A DNA stretch of 58,692 nucleotides from Bryobacterales bacterium. Its GTDB lineage: Bacteria > Acidobacteriota > Terriglobia > Bryobacterales > Bryobacteraceae. The stretch is taken from positions 1-58,692 of the forward strand of contig JAEUQC010000153.1 of the NCBI GenBank assembly GCA_016789905.1. Reading direction: 5' to 3'. Positions 1 through 7,259 of the stretch are shown piece by piece (within the stretch, counting starts at the first letter, position 1; each line of letters opens with the position of its first letter). Under the pieces are notes generated by a model, which worked only from the letters and a program-made list of their open reading frames with translations, did no database searches and was not told where the DNA came from. A program made the translations under genes and the position numbers.

Positions 1-569
1 TGTGGGGGGAGGGAGGGCGAGGCGCTCACTCTACTTCCATTATACGGTTTTGTCCAGTTTTTCCGGTGGTTTGGGGTGGGGGTGGCGGCTGGTATGTGAT
101 TTGGTTTGTTGGGGTTGGGGATTATTTTCTTGTGTTGTGACGGGCAAAGTTCTGAGCCGTCAAGGCGCGGGAAAGCGCGCGGGTGTAAACGGGTGCTGGG
201 CGCGCCGGAGTGATGATGAGCGCGTGCCGTGCGCGAAACCGCGTTGCGGATTGCCGGCCGATGGGGAGTGACGGGCCGGCCTGGCGATTACGCCGAGGGT
301 TACGGGACTTCGATTGGGCCAACTGGTTGCCGCAAAGAGCCGGACTTTCCCATATTGCGCGGTTTCGGCTCCCGTGGTGAAAGAAGCTGACGCCCTTTTT
401 GGCGGCATCCGAGAGCGGGAGGGCCGGCGAAGCCCAAGGCGGACCGGCGCCGCCGGTCCGGGGAAGCCGCGGAACGAGCGACGAGTTTTCCCAAACTGCC
501 TAAACGATTTGGGGCCTGTTGCCGATAGCTAGGAGTGCAGGCGATGTTCTGCCCGTTTCGACTCCCCTT
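1..569. other. Non-coding stretch with G-rich tracts at the window edge
   Basis: No convincing gene is visible. Open frames here have arginine-rich or glycine-rich nonsense translations and do not continue into known domains. Positions 1-130 are strikingly G/T-rich, with runs of four to six G separated by short spacers. A stem-loop lies at 441-459. The stretch ends in the upstream region of the 570 cassette, where no clear -35/-10 pair was found. Confidence 0.6.
441..459. repeat. Perfect inverted repeat (8-bp arms, 3-bp loop)
   Basis: The arms GGACCGGC and GCCGGTCC are separated by GCC. There is no T-run on either side, so it is not an obvious intrinsic terminator. It sits about 110 bases ahead of the first cassette gene and could be an operator, an RNA hairpin or simply a high-GC coincidence. 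Confidence 0.4.
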
Positions 570-926
570 ATGCTGACGATTCGACAGGATCAGTTTCGAA
601 CCCTTTCGATGGAAATGCTCGTCGCGCGCCTGCGCGAAAGGCATCCCGGGCCCAGTGAGCAACGCGGCGCCGAGTGGGTGCGCGAGGTGTGCCGGGCCGC
701 CGTCGGCAAAGCGGCAACGTATGGCATCTCCACAAGTGACGACCTGCTGGCGCTGGCCGGATGGATGCTCACCATTCATCCCCACTTCGAATACCTGGAG
801 GATGGCGCCTGGGCGCGCCTCATCCTACAACGCCCAGGGCTTACGGGCGGCGAGAAGATCCGCATGATCGGCAGCCAGATGGAACACCGCGCGCTGGCAA
901 GTTCACTCCAAGAGACGGTCCAGTGA
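570..926 (+). CDS. Small conserved protein of injection-system (T6SS-type) cargo loci
   Basis: The 118-aa product begins MLTIRQDQFRTL, which I recognise as the start of small proteins usually encoded beside VgrG, PAAR and LysM genes in type VI secretion cargo islands. Their biochemical role is not established; an adaptor or chaperone-like role is inference. It is a soluble, helix-rich sequence with no signal peptide or membrane segment. A TTG start at 519 is possible, but the ATG at 570 is preferred because the conserved block starts there. Its TGA stop overlaps the GTG start of the next gene by four bases, so the two are probably co-translated. Confidence 0.72.
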   Translation: MLTIRQDQFRTLSMEMLVARLRERHPGPSEQRGAEWVREVCRAAVGKAATYGISTSDDLLALAGWMLTIHPHFEYLEDGAWARLILQRPGLTGGEKIRMIGSQMEHRALASSLQETVQ

Positions 927-1900
927 ACCCCGGCGGCGTCCCCCATAACGATCCCGTTCTGCCCTGCCAACCGGGGAAGTGCTGGATTGAAATCGAACTG
1001 TTGGAAGAAGATGGCAAGCCGGCGGCAGGGGAAGCATACCGGGTGGAACTGCCTGATGGCGAGATGCGGGAAGGCCTCTTTGACAAGACCGGCATGATCC
1101 GGTTCGATAACATCGCCTGCGGAATTTGCAAAGTCTGGTTCCCCGGCGCCGAGGAGACGGAAGTGATGCGCGTGCCGGCGGCGCGGTACGTCTTCGATTG
1201 GATTGAACTGGAACTACTCGAGGAAGACGGGACCGCTTGCGCGGGAGAACCCTACTGGGTGCGGGACCCCGGGGGAACCGTTCACGAAGGCGAGTTGGAC
1301 AAGAAGGGATTCGTGCGGATTGAACCGATTCCCTCCGGCATCTGCCAGGTTCGATTTCCGGCGACGGCGGGCGAGGAGTATCCGGTCCGTACGCGAGCGC
1401 GGGCGTCCCAACCGCCGATGGACCCGGCGGCGCCGCTGGCGCCATGGGTGGCCGCGCAGCCGCTGGATTGGATTGAGATTGAACTGCTCGACAGCGAAGG
1501 CGGGCCGATTGCCGGTGAGCCGTATTGGGTGAAACTGGCCGATGGCGCGGTTCGCGAGGGATGTCTGAACCGGAACGGTTTTGCGCGGCTGGAAGGGATT
1601 CCGGCGGGGACCTGCCTGGTGAAGTTTCCGGGGGTGGACCAATCAGAAACCGAACGGATGACGGCGCCGCCGGCGGCGGCGCGGAAACCGGCGGAGGCGC
1701 GGACGTGGATTGAGTTGGAATTGACCGATGACGATGATGTGACGCCAATTGGCGGGGCCGCCTACAAGGTGACGCTGCCGGATGGGGCGGTGCGCGAGGG
1801 GACCTTGGACGGTAACGGCCGGGCAAGGCTGGAGGGTATTCCAGCGGGCGTTTGCACGGTGGAACTCCCGTACGAAGAAAGCGAATGCGAGAAAGTTTAG
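923..1900 (+). CDS. Four-repeat beta-rich protein (WIE-type repeats) of injection-system cargo loci
   Basis: The 325-aa product contains four copies of a roughly 55-residue unit starting at W21, W93, W183 and W262. Each has the pattern W-I-E-(I/L)-E-L, then a G-(E/A)-x-Y-x-V strand, a DG-x-x-x-EG turn, and an ending of G-(I/T/V)-C-x-V. Every repeat keeps one Cys near its end. I know this unit as a tail or stand-alone module in T6SS cargo genes, resembling small carboxypeptidase-regulatory beta-sandwiches. It has no catalytic motif, so a structural, adaptor or binding role is inferred. The GTG start at 923 overlaps the preceding stop; an upstream ATG at 761 would read far into the previous gene. 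The next gene starts nine bases downstream. Confidence 0.75.
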   Translation: MNPGGVPHNDPVLPCQPGKCWIEIELLEEDGKPAAGEAYRVELPDGEMREGLFDKTGMIRFDNIACGICKVWFPGAEETEVMRVPAARYVFDWIELELLEEDGTACAGEPYWVRDPGGTVHEGELDKKGFVRIEPIPSGICQVRFPATAGEEYPVRTRARASQPPMDPAAPLAPWVAAQPLDWIEIELLDSEGGPIAGEPYWVKLADGAVREGCLNRNGFARLEGIPAGTCLVKFPGVDQSETERMTAPPAAARKPAEARTWIELELTDDDDVTPIGGAAYKVTLPDGAVREGTLDGNGRARLEGIPAGVCTVELPYEESECEKV

Positions 1901-1909
1901 AGGACCGCG

Positions 1910-2596
1910 ATGCCAGCAAAGAACGAAGGTAATGTGATGCACACCGTGGTGGACGGCGACACGCTGGTGGGCATTGCCGATCAATACGGCTTCCGCAACT
2001 GGGAGATCATCTGGAATCACGAGAAGAACGCGCCGTTGCGCGCGCAGCGGCCGGACCCGCAGATTCTACTGGATGGCGATTCGGTTTGGGTGCCGAAAAA
2101 AGAACCGAAATTGTATGAGTGCGAAACGACGAAGAAACACACCTTTCGGTTGAAAAAGCTGTGGGCGATATTCCGGGCCAAGATGAAAGACGAAAACGGA
2201 ACGCCGTATGGTGAACGCGCCTACAAGCTGACGGTGGACGGACAGGATTTCCATGGAAAGACGGACGGTGAGGGACTGGTGGAGCAAAAGGTGCCGCCGC
2301 GGGCGAAAACGGGCGACCTGACGCTATGGCCGGACCCGAACAATTTGCGGGAAGTACTAACTTGGAAGCTGCAATTGGGTCATCTGGACCCGGCAGCAAC
2401 GGTGACGGGCGTGCAGGCGCGGTTGAAAAACCTGGGATATTACATGGGCGAACTCGACGGGCAGGCGAACGCCGGGATGAAGGCCGCGCTGGCGGCATTC
2501 CAGAGTGAACATGGCCTGGCGCCGACGGGCGAACTTGACGAGGCCACCAGCGCCACCCTAGAAGAAATACACGACGTAGCCGGGAGTTCCCATTGA
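1910..2596 (+). CDS. LysM and peptidoglycan-binding domain protein (injection-system cargo type)
   Basis: The 228-aa product has an N-terminal LysM-like domain at about residues 10-62 (HTVVDGDTL, then GDSVWVP). A middle beta-rich region follows at about 75-140, with GERAYKLTVDG and TDGEGLVE. A PG_binding_1-type helical domain lies at about 160-222 (VTGVQARLKNLGYYMGELDG, then PTGELDEAT). The exact LysM variant, with WxxIWNH and RPDPQILLDGD, is the one found beside VgrG and effector genes. A peptidoglycan-engaging adaptor or carrier for the neighbouring effector is inferred. GAGGA lies about five bases before the ATG. Its TGA overlaps the TTG start of the next gene. Confidence 0.8.
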   Translation: MPAKNEGNVMHTVVDGDTLVGIADQYGFRNWEIIWNHEKNAPLRAQRPDPQILLDGDSVWVPKKEPKLYECETTKKHTFRLKKLWAIFRAKMKDENGTPYGERAYKLTVDGQDFHGKTDGEGLVEQKVPPRAKTGDLTLWPDPNNLREVLTWKLQLGHLDPAATVTGVQARLKNLGYYMGELDGQANAGMKAALAAFQSEHGLAPTGELDEATSATLEEIHDVAGSSH

Positions 2597-5046
2597 GCTA
2601 TCCAGAACCGTTTGACGCGGCGAAATTCAAAGCCATTCCGAAGTATGCCTACAAGGCGCCGGAGAGCGATGTCTCTTCTGAGGCGCCGCTGAACACGGGA
2701 GTAACACTCAGCGTTACGAAGCCGACGCAGGTGACGGCGCTGTGGGTGGTGAAAAACGATGGCGGCGCGCCGGTGTCGCAATCGTTCAACAACGATGACG
2801 GGGCGGATACGCCGATCGACCCGCTGCTGCACTGTTCGATTGTCCACGGCGACGATCCGGTGAGCGTTGCCTGGAAGGTGACCAACGCGGCCGGTGTGGC
2901 GTCGGCCAAGCTCGAAATCTACTCGGCGAGCGAGAAAGAGAAGCCGATCTGGACGAAGGAACTAACGGGCGGCGATATCCGGACGAAGGTGTCGGCGGGG
3001 GCCGGGGCGCACGTAGGCTGTCTGGCGTTCTCGTCGATTGAGATTCCGAAAACAAAGATCGGGGATGACGACGATGCGTTCCCCGATAAATGGATCACGG
3101 TGGAGCACGGCCCATATCAGATTCGGCTGACAGTGGTGCCAACGGCCGGCACCGGCGACAGCGTCGCCTGGACGTTCGTGGACGTTGTGGCGACGGAGAT
3201 TGCGCTGAGTTGGGGCGCCGATGAGTTGATTCCCACCGCGCCGCGCACGGACATTGACTGGCCGCCCGGGGACTATGCGGCGACGATGACGGACGCGAGC
3301 AAGGCGGCGATCCGGACGCGCGAATTGGCGCTGCTGGCGTCGCTGCGAGCCAATGCGGTGGGGTACGCCGCGCACGAGATCGCGCTGGCGAGCAACGTCT
3401 TCCGCAAGACGGAGAAAGGGGATTGCGACAACTTCTATTTCGACATGCACAAGAAGGCATGGGGTCACGGGCCGCGGATACCGCTGGTGGCGAGTGTGAA
3501 AGTGCGGTCGGCGGCGGGCGCGAGCGTGGATGCGCCGAAGGCGATCGGAAACACGCCATTCCTGTGGGACTGGACCGACAAGGCGTTTCGAGACGAAGAC
3601 TACCGGGTGGCGAAGACGGCGGCGTTCATCAAGAAAACGAGCACGAGGAAGACGCCAGCCGACGCGGCGCCGCCGGGCAGCACGAACTGCCATCACGAGC
3701 ATGGGGGGAAGCGAGGGGGCGAACCGGTCTTCCCGAAGCAGAATGCCGATACGGCTCCGCAGGCGATCGCGGATGGTTTTCCGTTTAAGGTGGTCGCGGG
3801 TGCGACGCGGAAATGGGCCGCGTTCAGTTACGCTCGCACGAGCGGCGCTCACGCTGGAAAGACGGGTGTGCTGTTTCAGCCATCGCGGATTTCCGGCGAT
3901 ACGTATACGGTGCGCGTGGTGCTGGCCAAGCCGAAGGCAACGCTGGACTGTACAACGGCGCAGGCGGCGCTGCTGGAGGCCAACGCCACACTGCCAACGG
4001 CGGCGAGCGGGCTGTTTCGAGTGTACCGGCAGGTGAACCTGACGTACTTGCGGAAAAACGCCGATGTGGCGGTGATGGACTTGGCGGCGACGGTTCGCTA
4101 CTATGCCGAGGCGGGGATCAAGGTGAATCTGCTGGCGCAGGGGACGATGAACCCGGCGCATTTCAAGGAATCGTTGCAGGCGGTAATGCCTGGGCCGGAC
4201 GAGGCGGGATCCGTGCGGCTGGCGCCCAAACTCATCGATCCGGAGGCGCCCGTTGCCGATGGAGCACACGGACTTACTTACTATAGCTGGTCACAGTTAC
4301 AGACACAGTACTTAGCCAAGGCCTGCCGGACCTACGCCGGGACGAGCGGGCAGGTGAAGAAGATGGATACGGCCGCGGCTGAGTATGCCCGAAACAACAT
4401 CGGATGCCACATTCTGACGGCGCAGGTGTCCTGGTACAACGGGATGAAGGCGTCGGAAAAGCGGAAAGTGGATGAGGTGAAGGCGGAGTTGTTGAACGCC
4501 GATGGCATTGCGTACGGCGATGAGGCGGCGTACAAAAGGGCATTCGGAAACATCTCCAAGACACTGCTGCAGAAGCTTTCCGGTCATTACATGAAGGGGC
4601 AGATGGCGGAGCCCGGCATCTTCTTCGCGCACTTTGCGGGCAAACACGCCTGGCGAGACCTGGATGGCACGCTGCATCCGGACACGACCGATGTCGGCGG
4701 AATCGCGCCGTATCCGGAGAACACGCTTGACCGGGCCATATTCCTTCTATACATGCCGGCGGCGGACCCCGGCGAACCAACGATGAAACCGGACGATGTG
4801 ACGGCCCATGAGATAGGTCATAACATTTGTCTGAAACACGCCAAATGCCTGGCCGACGACAGTTTTTCCGGCCCGAGTTATAGCACCGAGATCCATTTGC
4901 CGGACGAGGAATGTTTAATGAACTACTACCGGCAGGACGTGAAGGCGCTGTGCGGCTATTGCAACTTGCGGGTGCGGGGTTGGGCGACGACGGCCGGAGA
5001 TGGCGTGGTGGCGCTAAGCAACGACGCCACGGTGAACGCGGGATAA
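2593..5046 (+). CDS. Putative metzincin-like zinc metalloprotease, candidate injected effector
   Basis: This is an 817-aa protein whose first two thirds I do not recognise: beta-rich at about 40-200, mixed beyond. The C-terminus carries a zinc-protease signature. H739-E-I-G-H743 is followed by H749, giving HExxHxxxxxH, and a candidate Met-turn, CLMNYY with M776, lies 27 residues later. The usual metzincin Gly is replaced by Cys746. The last 80 residues are Cys-rich (C746, C753, C774 and a CGYC pair). There is no signal peptide, which fits delivery through an injection apparatus rather than Sec. The start is a TTG at 2593 overlapping the previous stop, implying translational coupling. Protease activity and effector status are inferences. 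Confidence 0.68.
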   Translation: MSYPEPFDAAKFKAIPKYAYKAPESDVSSEAPLNTGVTLSVTKPTQVTALWVVKNDGGAPVSQSFNNDDGADTPIDPLLHCSIVHGDDPVSVAWKVTNAAGVASAKLEIYSASEKEKPIWTKELTGGDIRTKVSAGAGAHVGCLAFSSIEIPKTKIGDDDDAFPDKWITVEHGPYQIRLTVVPTAGTGDSVAWTFVDVVATEIALSWGADELIPTAPRTDIDWPPGDYAATMTDASKAAIRTRELALLASLRANAVGYAAHEIALASNVFRKTEKGDCDNFYFDMHKKAWGHGPRIPLVASVKVRSAAGASVDAPKAIGNTPFLWDWTDKAFRDEDYRVAKTAAFIKKTSTRKTPADAAPPGSTNCHHEHGGKRGGEPVFPKQNADTAPQAIADGFPFKVVAGATRKWAAFSYARTSGAHAGKTGVLFQPSRISGDTYTVRVVLAKPKATLDCTTAQAALLEANATLPTAASGLFRVYRQVNLTYLRKNADVAVMDLAATVRYYAEAGIKVNLLAQGTMNPAHFKESLQAVMPGPDEAGSVRLAPKLIDPEAPVADGAHGLTYYSWSQLQTQYLAKACRTYAGTSGQVKKMDTAAAEYARNNIGCHILTAQVSWYNGMKASEKRKVDEVKAELLNADGIAYGDEAAYKRAFGNISKTLLQKLSGHYMKGQMAEPGIFFAHFAGKHAWRDLDGTLHPDTTDVGGIAPYPENTLDRAIFLLYMPAADPGEPTMKPDDVTAHEIGHNICLKHAKCLADDSFSGPSYSTEIHLPDEECLMNYYRQDVKALCGYCNLRVRGWATTAGDGVVALSNDATVNAG

Positions 5047-5067
5047 GCGAGAGAGGCCGAGAGCATA

Positions 5068-6483
5068 ATGCCTATACAAATAGAATTGCGTCCGCGCGGC
5101 AGCCGCTACTGGGCTGGAGAGGAGATCGAGCTATCGCTGGCGATACGGAATACCGGGGAGACGCCGGTGTGTGTTCCGGACGCGAGCTACCTGGCAAACG
5201 GGTCGCCGCTCTATTGGCTGTCGGGCCCGTCGTATCCGGCCGGGGTGTACTTCAATCTGGCCGGAATGGCGACAGGCGAAGGCGGCGCGCCGCCTATCGC
5301 CGTTGGGCTGCACATTCCGCCGGAAGGAGACGCGGTGTTCCGGGTCCGGCTGGGCACAATGCTGCCCGTCACCCAGCCCGGCTTTTACGACCTGAAGGCG
5401 CGCGTTACGTGTGACGGAACGATGGTCGAGAGCGAGGCGATTCGCTTTGAGTTATTGCAGCCGAGCGGACTTTCCGTGTCGATTTCGACCGAAGAAGGCA
5501 ATCACGCGGTGGATGAAGTGCCGGCGGCGTGGGCGATCCGCTCGCGAACCGGCGCGGTGATGGTTCGTCGGCTGCACCATGCGCCTGAGGATGGAGAAGT
5601 GCTGGAGAATGGCGTAACCGACCGCGTGGCTGAGGTTAGCGCCACGGCAAGCGGCCCGTATAGCGCCGCCGTCGCCAAAGGTGTGCGCAATCGGGGCTGG
5701 GTGGCATGGTTCGACGGGGCGCACTTGTACACGCACGCGACGGGGCACGCGGCACCGCACGCGGTGGTGTTTGCGTCTCCGGTTGCGGCGGTGGCGACGC
5801 CGGTCACGTTGGCCAATGGCGGCGTTGAGCTTTTTGCGGTGTCAGCGACGGCGGCGCTATGTCTGCTCCAGTTTCCGGCGCCAGGGGACGGGGCTTCGCC
5901 GTCGGCGGTATGGTCGGCACAACTGCCGGCTCAGCCGCAGGCCTTGGCGGCGGTTGGACGGCGCGCCGCGTATACGTACGAGTGTGACGGAGGCGTGGCG
6001 GTGCGGCACGTAACGCTCGAATCCGGCGGGGCGAAGGCCGCCGAGGGCAGTGCCTTTCTGCCCGGCGTGCGCCTGATTGGAAGCAGTGTTCCTCACATAC
6101 GGGTCTGCGCCGAGGGCTTTACACACGTGTCGCTACTTGTGTGGCGCCGTGGCGTGAACGGGCCGGAGTTATCTATGGCGGCGCTTACTTTCAACGCAAA
6201 TGGACTGCTGCACGCGGGCCCCGATTCTTCGTTGCGCTTTGTGGCGGTGCTGCCGGCGGAGCCGCTGGAGGCCGCCATTGATTATCGCGCGGCTGGACTG
6301 CGGCGCGGTTTGGATTGGGTGCTGTTGCTCCGGAACGGGCAACTGCTTCGCGGTCCGCTGGCGCAGCCGGTACCAGCACGGCGGTCCACGCCGTTGCGAC
6401 CATTGCAACTGCGGGCCATGGAGTACGTGTCCCTGCTGGGAGTGCAGGGGGCAACCGGCGAACCCGGCATTCAGTACGTGTAG
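5068..6483 (+). CDS. Unrecognised 471-aa protein, last gene of the injection-type cassette
   Basis: I do not recognise a family. The first 130 residues look like an immunoglobulin-like beta domain (RNTGETPVCVPDASY, then GFYDLKARVTCDG). The rest has repeated short beta stretches that might form a propeller. There are no membrane segments or signal peptide. It starts 21 bases after the metzincin gene on the same strand, with a purine-rich GAGAGAGGCCGAGAG region before the ATG, so it probably shares the operon. Its position after an effector candidate suggests an immunity, inhibitor or second cargo protein, which is speculation. It ends one base before the convergent small membrane gene. Confidence 0.6.
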   Translation: MPIQIELRPRGSRYWAGEEIELSLAIRNTGETPVCVPDASYLANGSPLYWLSGPSYPAGVYFNLAGMATGEGGAPPIAVGLHIPPEGDAVFRVRLGTMLPVTQPGFYDLKARVTCDGTMVESEAIRFELLQPSGLSVSISTEEGNHAVDEVPAAWAIRSRTGAVMVRRLHHAPEDGEVLENGVTDRVAEVSATASGPYSAAVAKGVRNRGWVAWFDGAHLYTHATGHAAPHAVVFASPVAAVATPVTLANGGVELFAVSATAALCLLQFPAPGDGASPSAVWSAQLPAQPQALAAVGRRAAYTYECDGGVAVRHVTLESGGAKAAEGSAFLPGVRLIGSSVPHIRVCAEGFTHVSLLVWRRGVNGPELSMAALTFNANGLLHAGPDSSLRFVAVLPAEPLEAAIDYRAAGLRRGLDWVLLLRNGQLLRGPLAQPVPARRSTPLRPLQLRAMEYVSLLGVQGATGEPGIQYV

Positions 6484-6484
6484 C

Positions 6485-6715
6485 TTACTTGATGGTTTCC
6501 GCCTTCGGCTCACGGCGCCGGCGCTCGACGCGGCGCAGGCAAGCCTGGGTTATGGGCCAGAGGGCGATAATGCAGGCAATGCCGCGTGCGAAGGTGCCGG
6601 AGTCGCCGTCCGGCCAGTAGACGGCGAGGGCGGTGACCGGCAACGCAAGGGCTGTGGCGATCAGTTCGGGCCAAAAGCTCTGCCAGACTATTCGGATAAA
6701 CGCGGCTGCCAACAT
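6485..6715 (-). CDS. Small two-helix membrane protein
   Basis: The 76-aa product has two hydrophobic segments at about residues 13-33 and 44-58, and a very basic cytoplasmic-looking tail (RRVERRRREPK). Third codon positions are strongly G/C, as in the neighbouring real genes. No family is recognised. It is convergent with the cassette gene ending at 6483 and lies about 380 bases downstream of the ybdD-like gene on the same strand. No clear ribosome site was seen before the ATG. Confidence 0.45.
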   Translation of the reverse strand: MLAAAFIRIVWQSFWPELIATALALPVTALAVYWPDGDSGTFARGIACIIALWPITQACLRRVERRRREPKAETIK

Positions 6716-7092
6716 GGGGTCCAGGACCAGGGTATCGCGAGAGGCAGTGCGGCTGGCTGTGGGCGTTGATGTCGATTGATCGCGGTGGCCGGCCGCTCTA
6801 TTTGCCGCGATGGTTTCAAGAAGACTTCGTGGTTCTTTTCCCGAGAACTGTCCGTCGCGAATCCGGTTTGGGCTAACTGTCCGCCACAGCCTTGAACCAC
6901 GAGTTGTCCGTAGATTCTGTCGCGAACCGTTTTTCTCCCGGTTTCGATTGCTTCCCGCTGGGCAGGAAACACACGCGGCGCGTAGCTGGCATCGCGGGCA
7001 ACCCCCAATCGGATGTTGTTGGAATTACGCGGATCGTCTTTCGCATTCCTCCAGCGCCAGCCCCGGGCGTCGCGCGCAGGCCTGGCGACGCC
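6716..7092. other. Gene-free stretch with a possible decayed coding remnant
   Basis: No intact gene is visible. The minus-strand frame immediately after the ybdD-like stop reads GWRWRNAKDDPRNSNNIRLG and then less ordered sequence. The Asn-rich part resembles C-termini of formylglycine-enzyme/C-type-lectin-fold proteins, but no start or upstream domain exists, because the intact ybdD-like and cstA genes lie directly upstream. It may be a remnant or chance. Confidence 0.3.
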
Positions 7093-7257
7093 TCAGCAGC
7101 ACTTAGCCCGCTGGTATTTCGCCTTGAAGTGTTCGGTCTGAAAGCGGCGGTACTCTTCGGGCGAGTTGGCGCGGCCGTGGATCTTGAGATGGCGCGTATA
7201 GGCGTTCTCGTCACCGAGTTCGCGCAGGATCGCCAGGATGATTCGCCAGAAACGCAT
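7093..7257 (-). CDS. YbdD/YjiX-like small partner of CstA
   Basis: The 54-aa product, MRFWRIILAILRELG... ending in AKCC, matches the YbdD/YjiX (DUF466) pattern. These are tiny basic proteins with an invariant Cys-Cys terminus and a central H-(x)n-SPEEYRRF-like segment. Homologues are encoded directly after cstA or btsT and are needed for peptide or pyruvate uptake by those carriers. The ATG at 7257 lies two bases after the cstA stop, so translation is likely coupled. An upstream in-frame ATG at 7347 lies inside cstA and is not used here. Confidence 0.85.
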   Translation of the reverse strand: MRFWRIILAILRELGDENAYTRHLKIHGRANSPEEYRRFQTEHFKAKYQRAKCC

Positions 7258-7259
7258 CT

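Noticed and set aside
2..271. An 89-aa frame at the window edge
   Set aside because: The translation has no domain, shifts composition abruptly, and uses G-rich spacer sequence.
903..1919. A 338-aa Pro/Arg/Ser-rich minus-strand frame
   Set aside because: It is antisense to the repeat protein, and its composition is typical of a high-GC shadow.
6716..7092. A diversity-generating retroelement target or variable region
   Set aside because: No reverse transcriptase gene or template/variable repeat pair is visible, and the open frame has no usable start.
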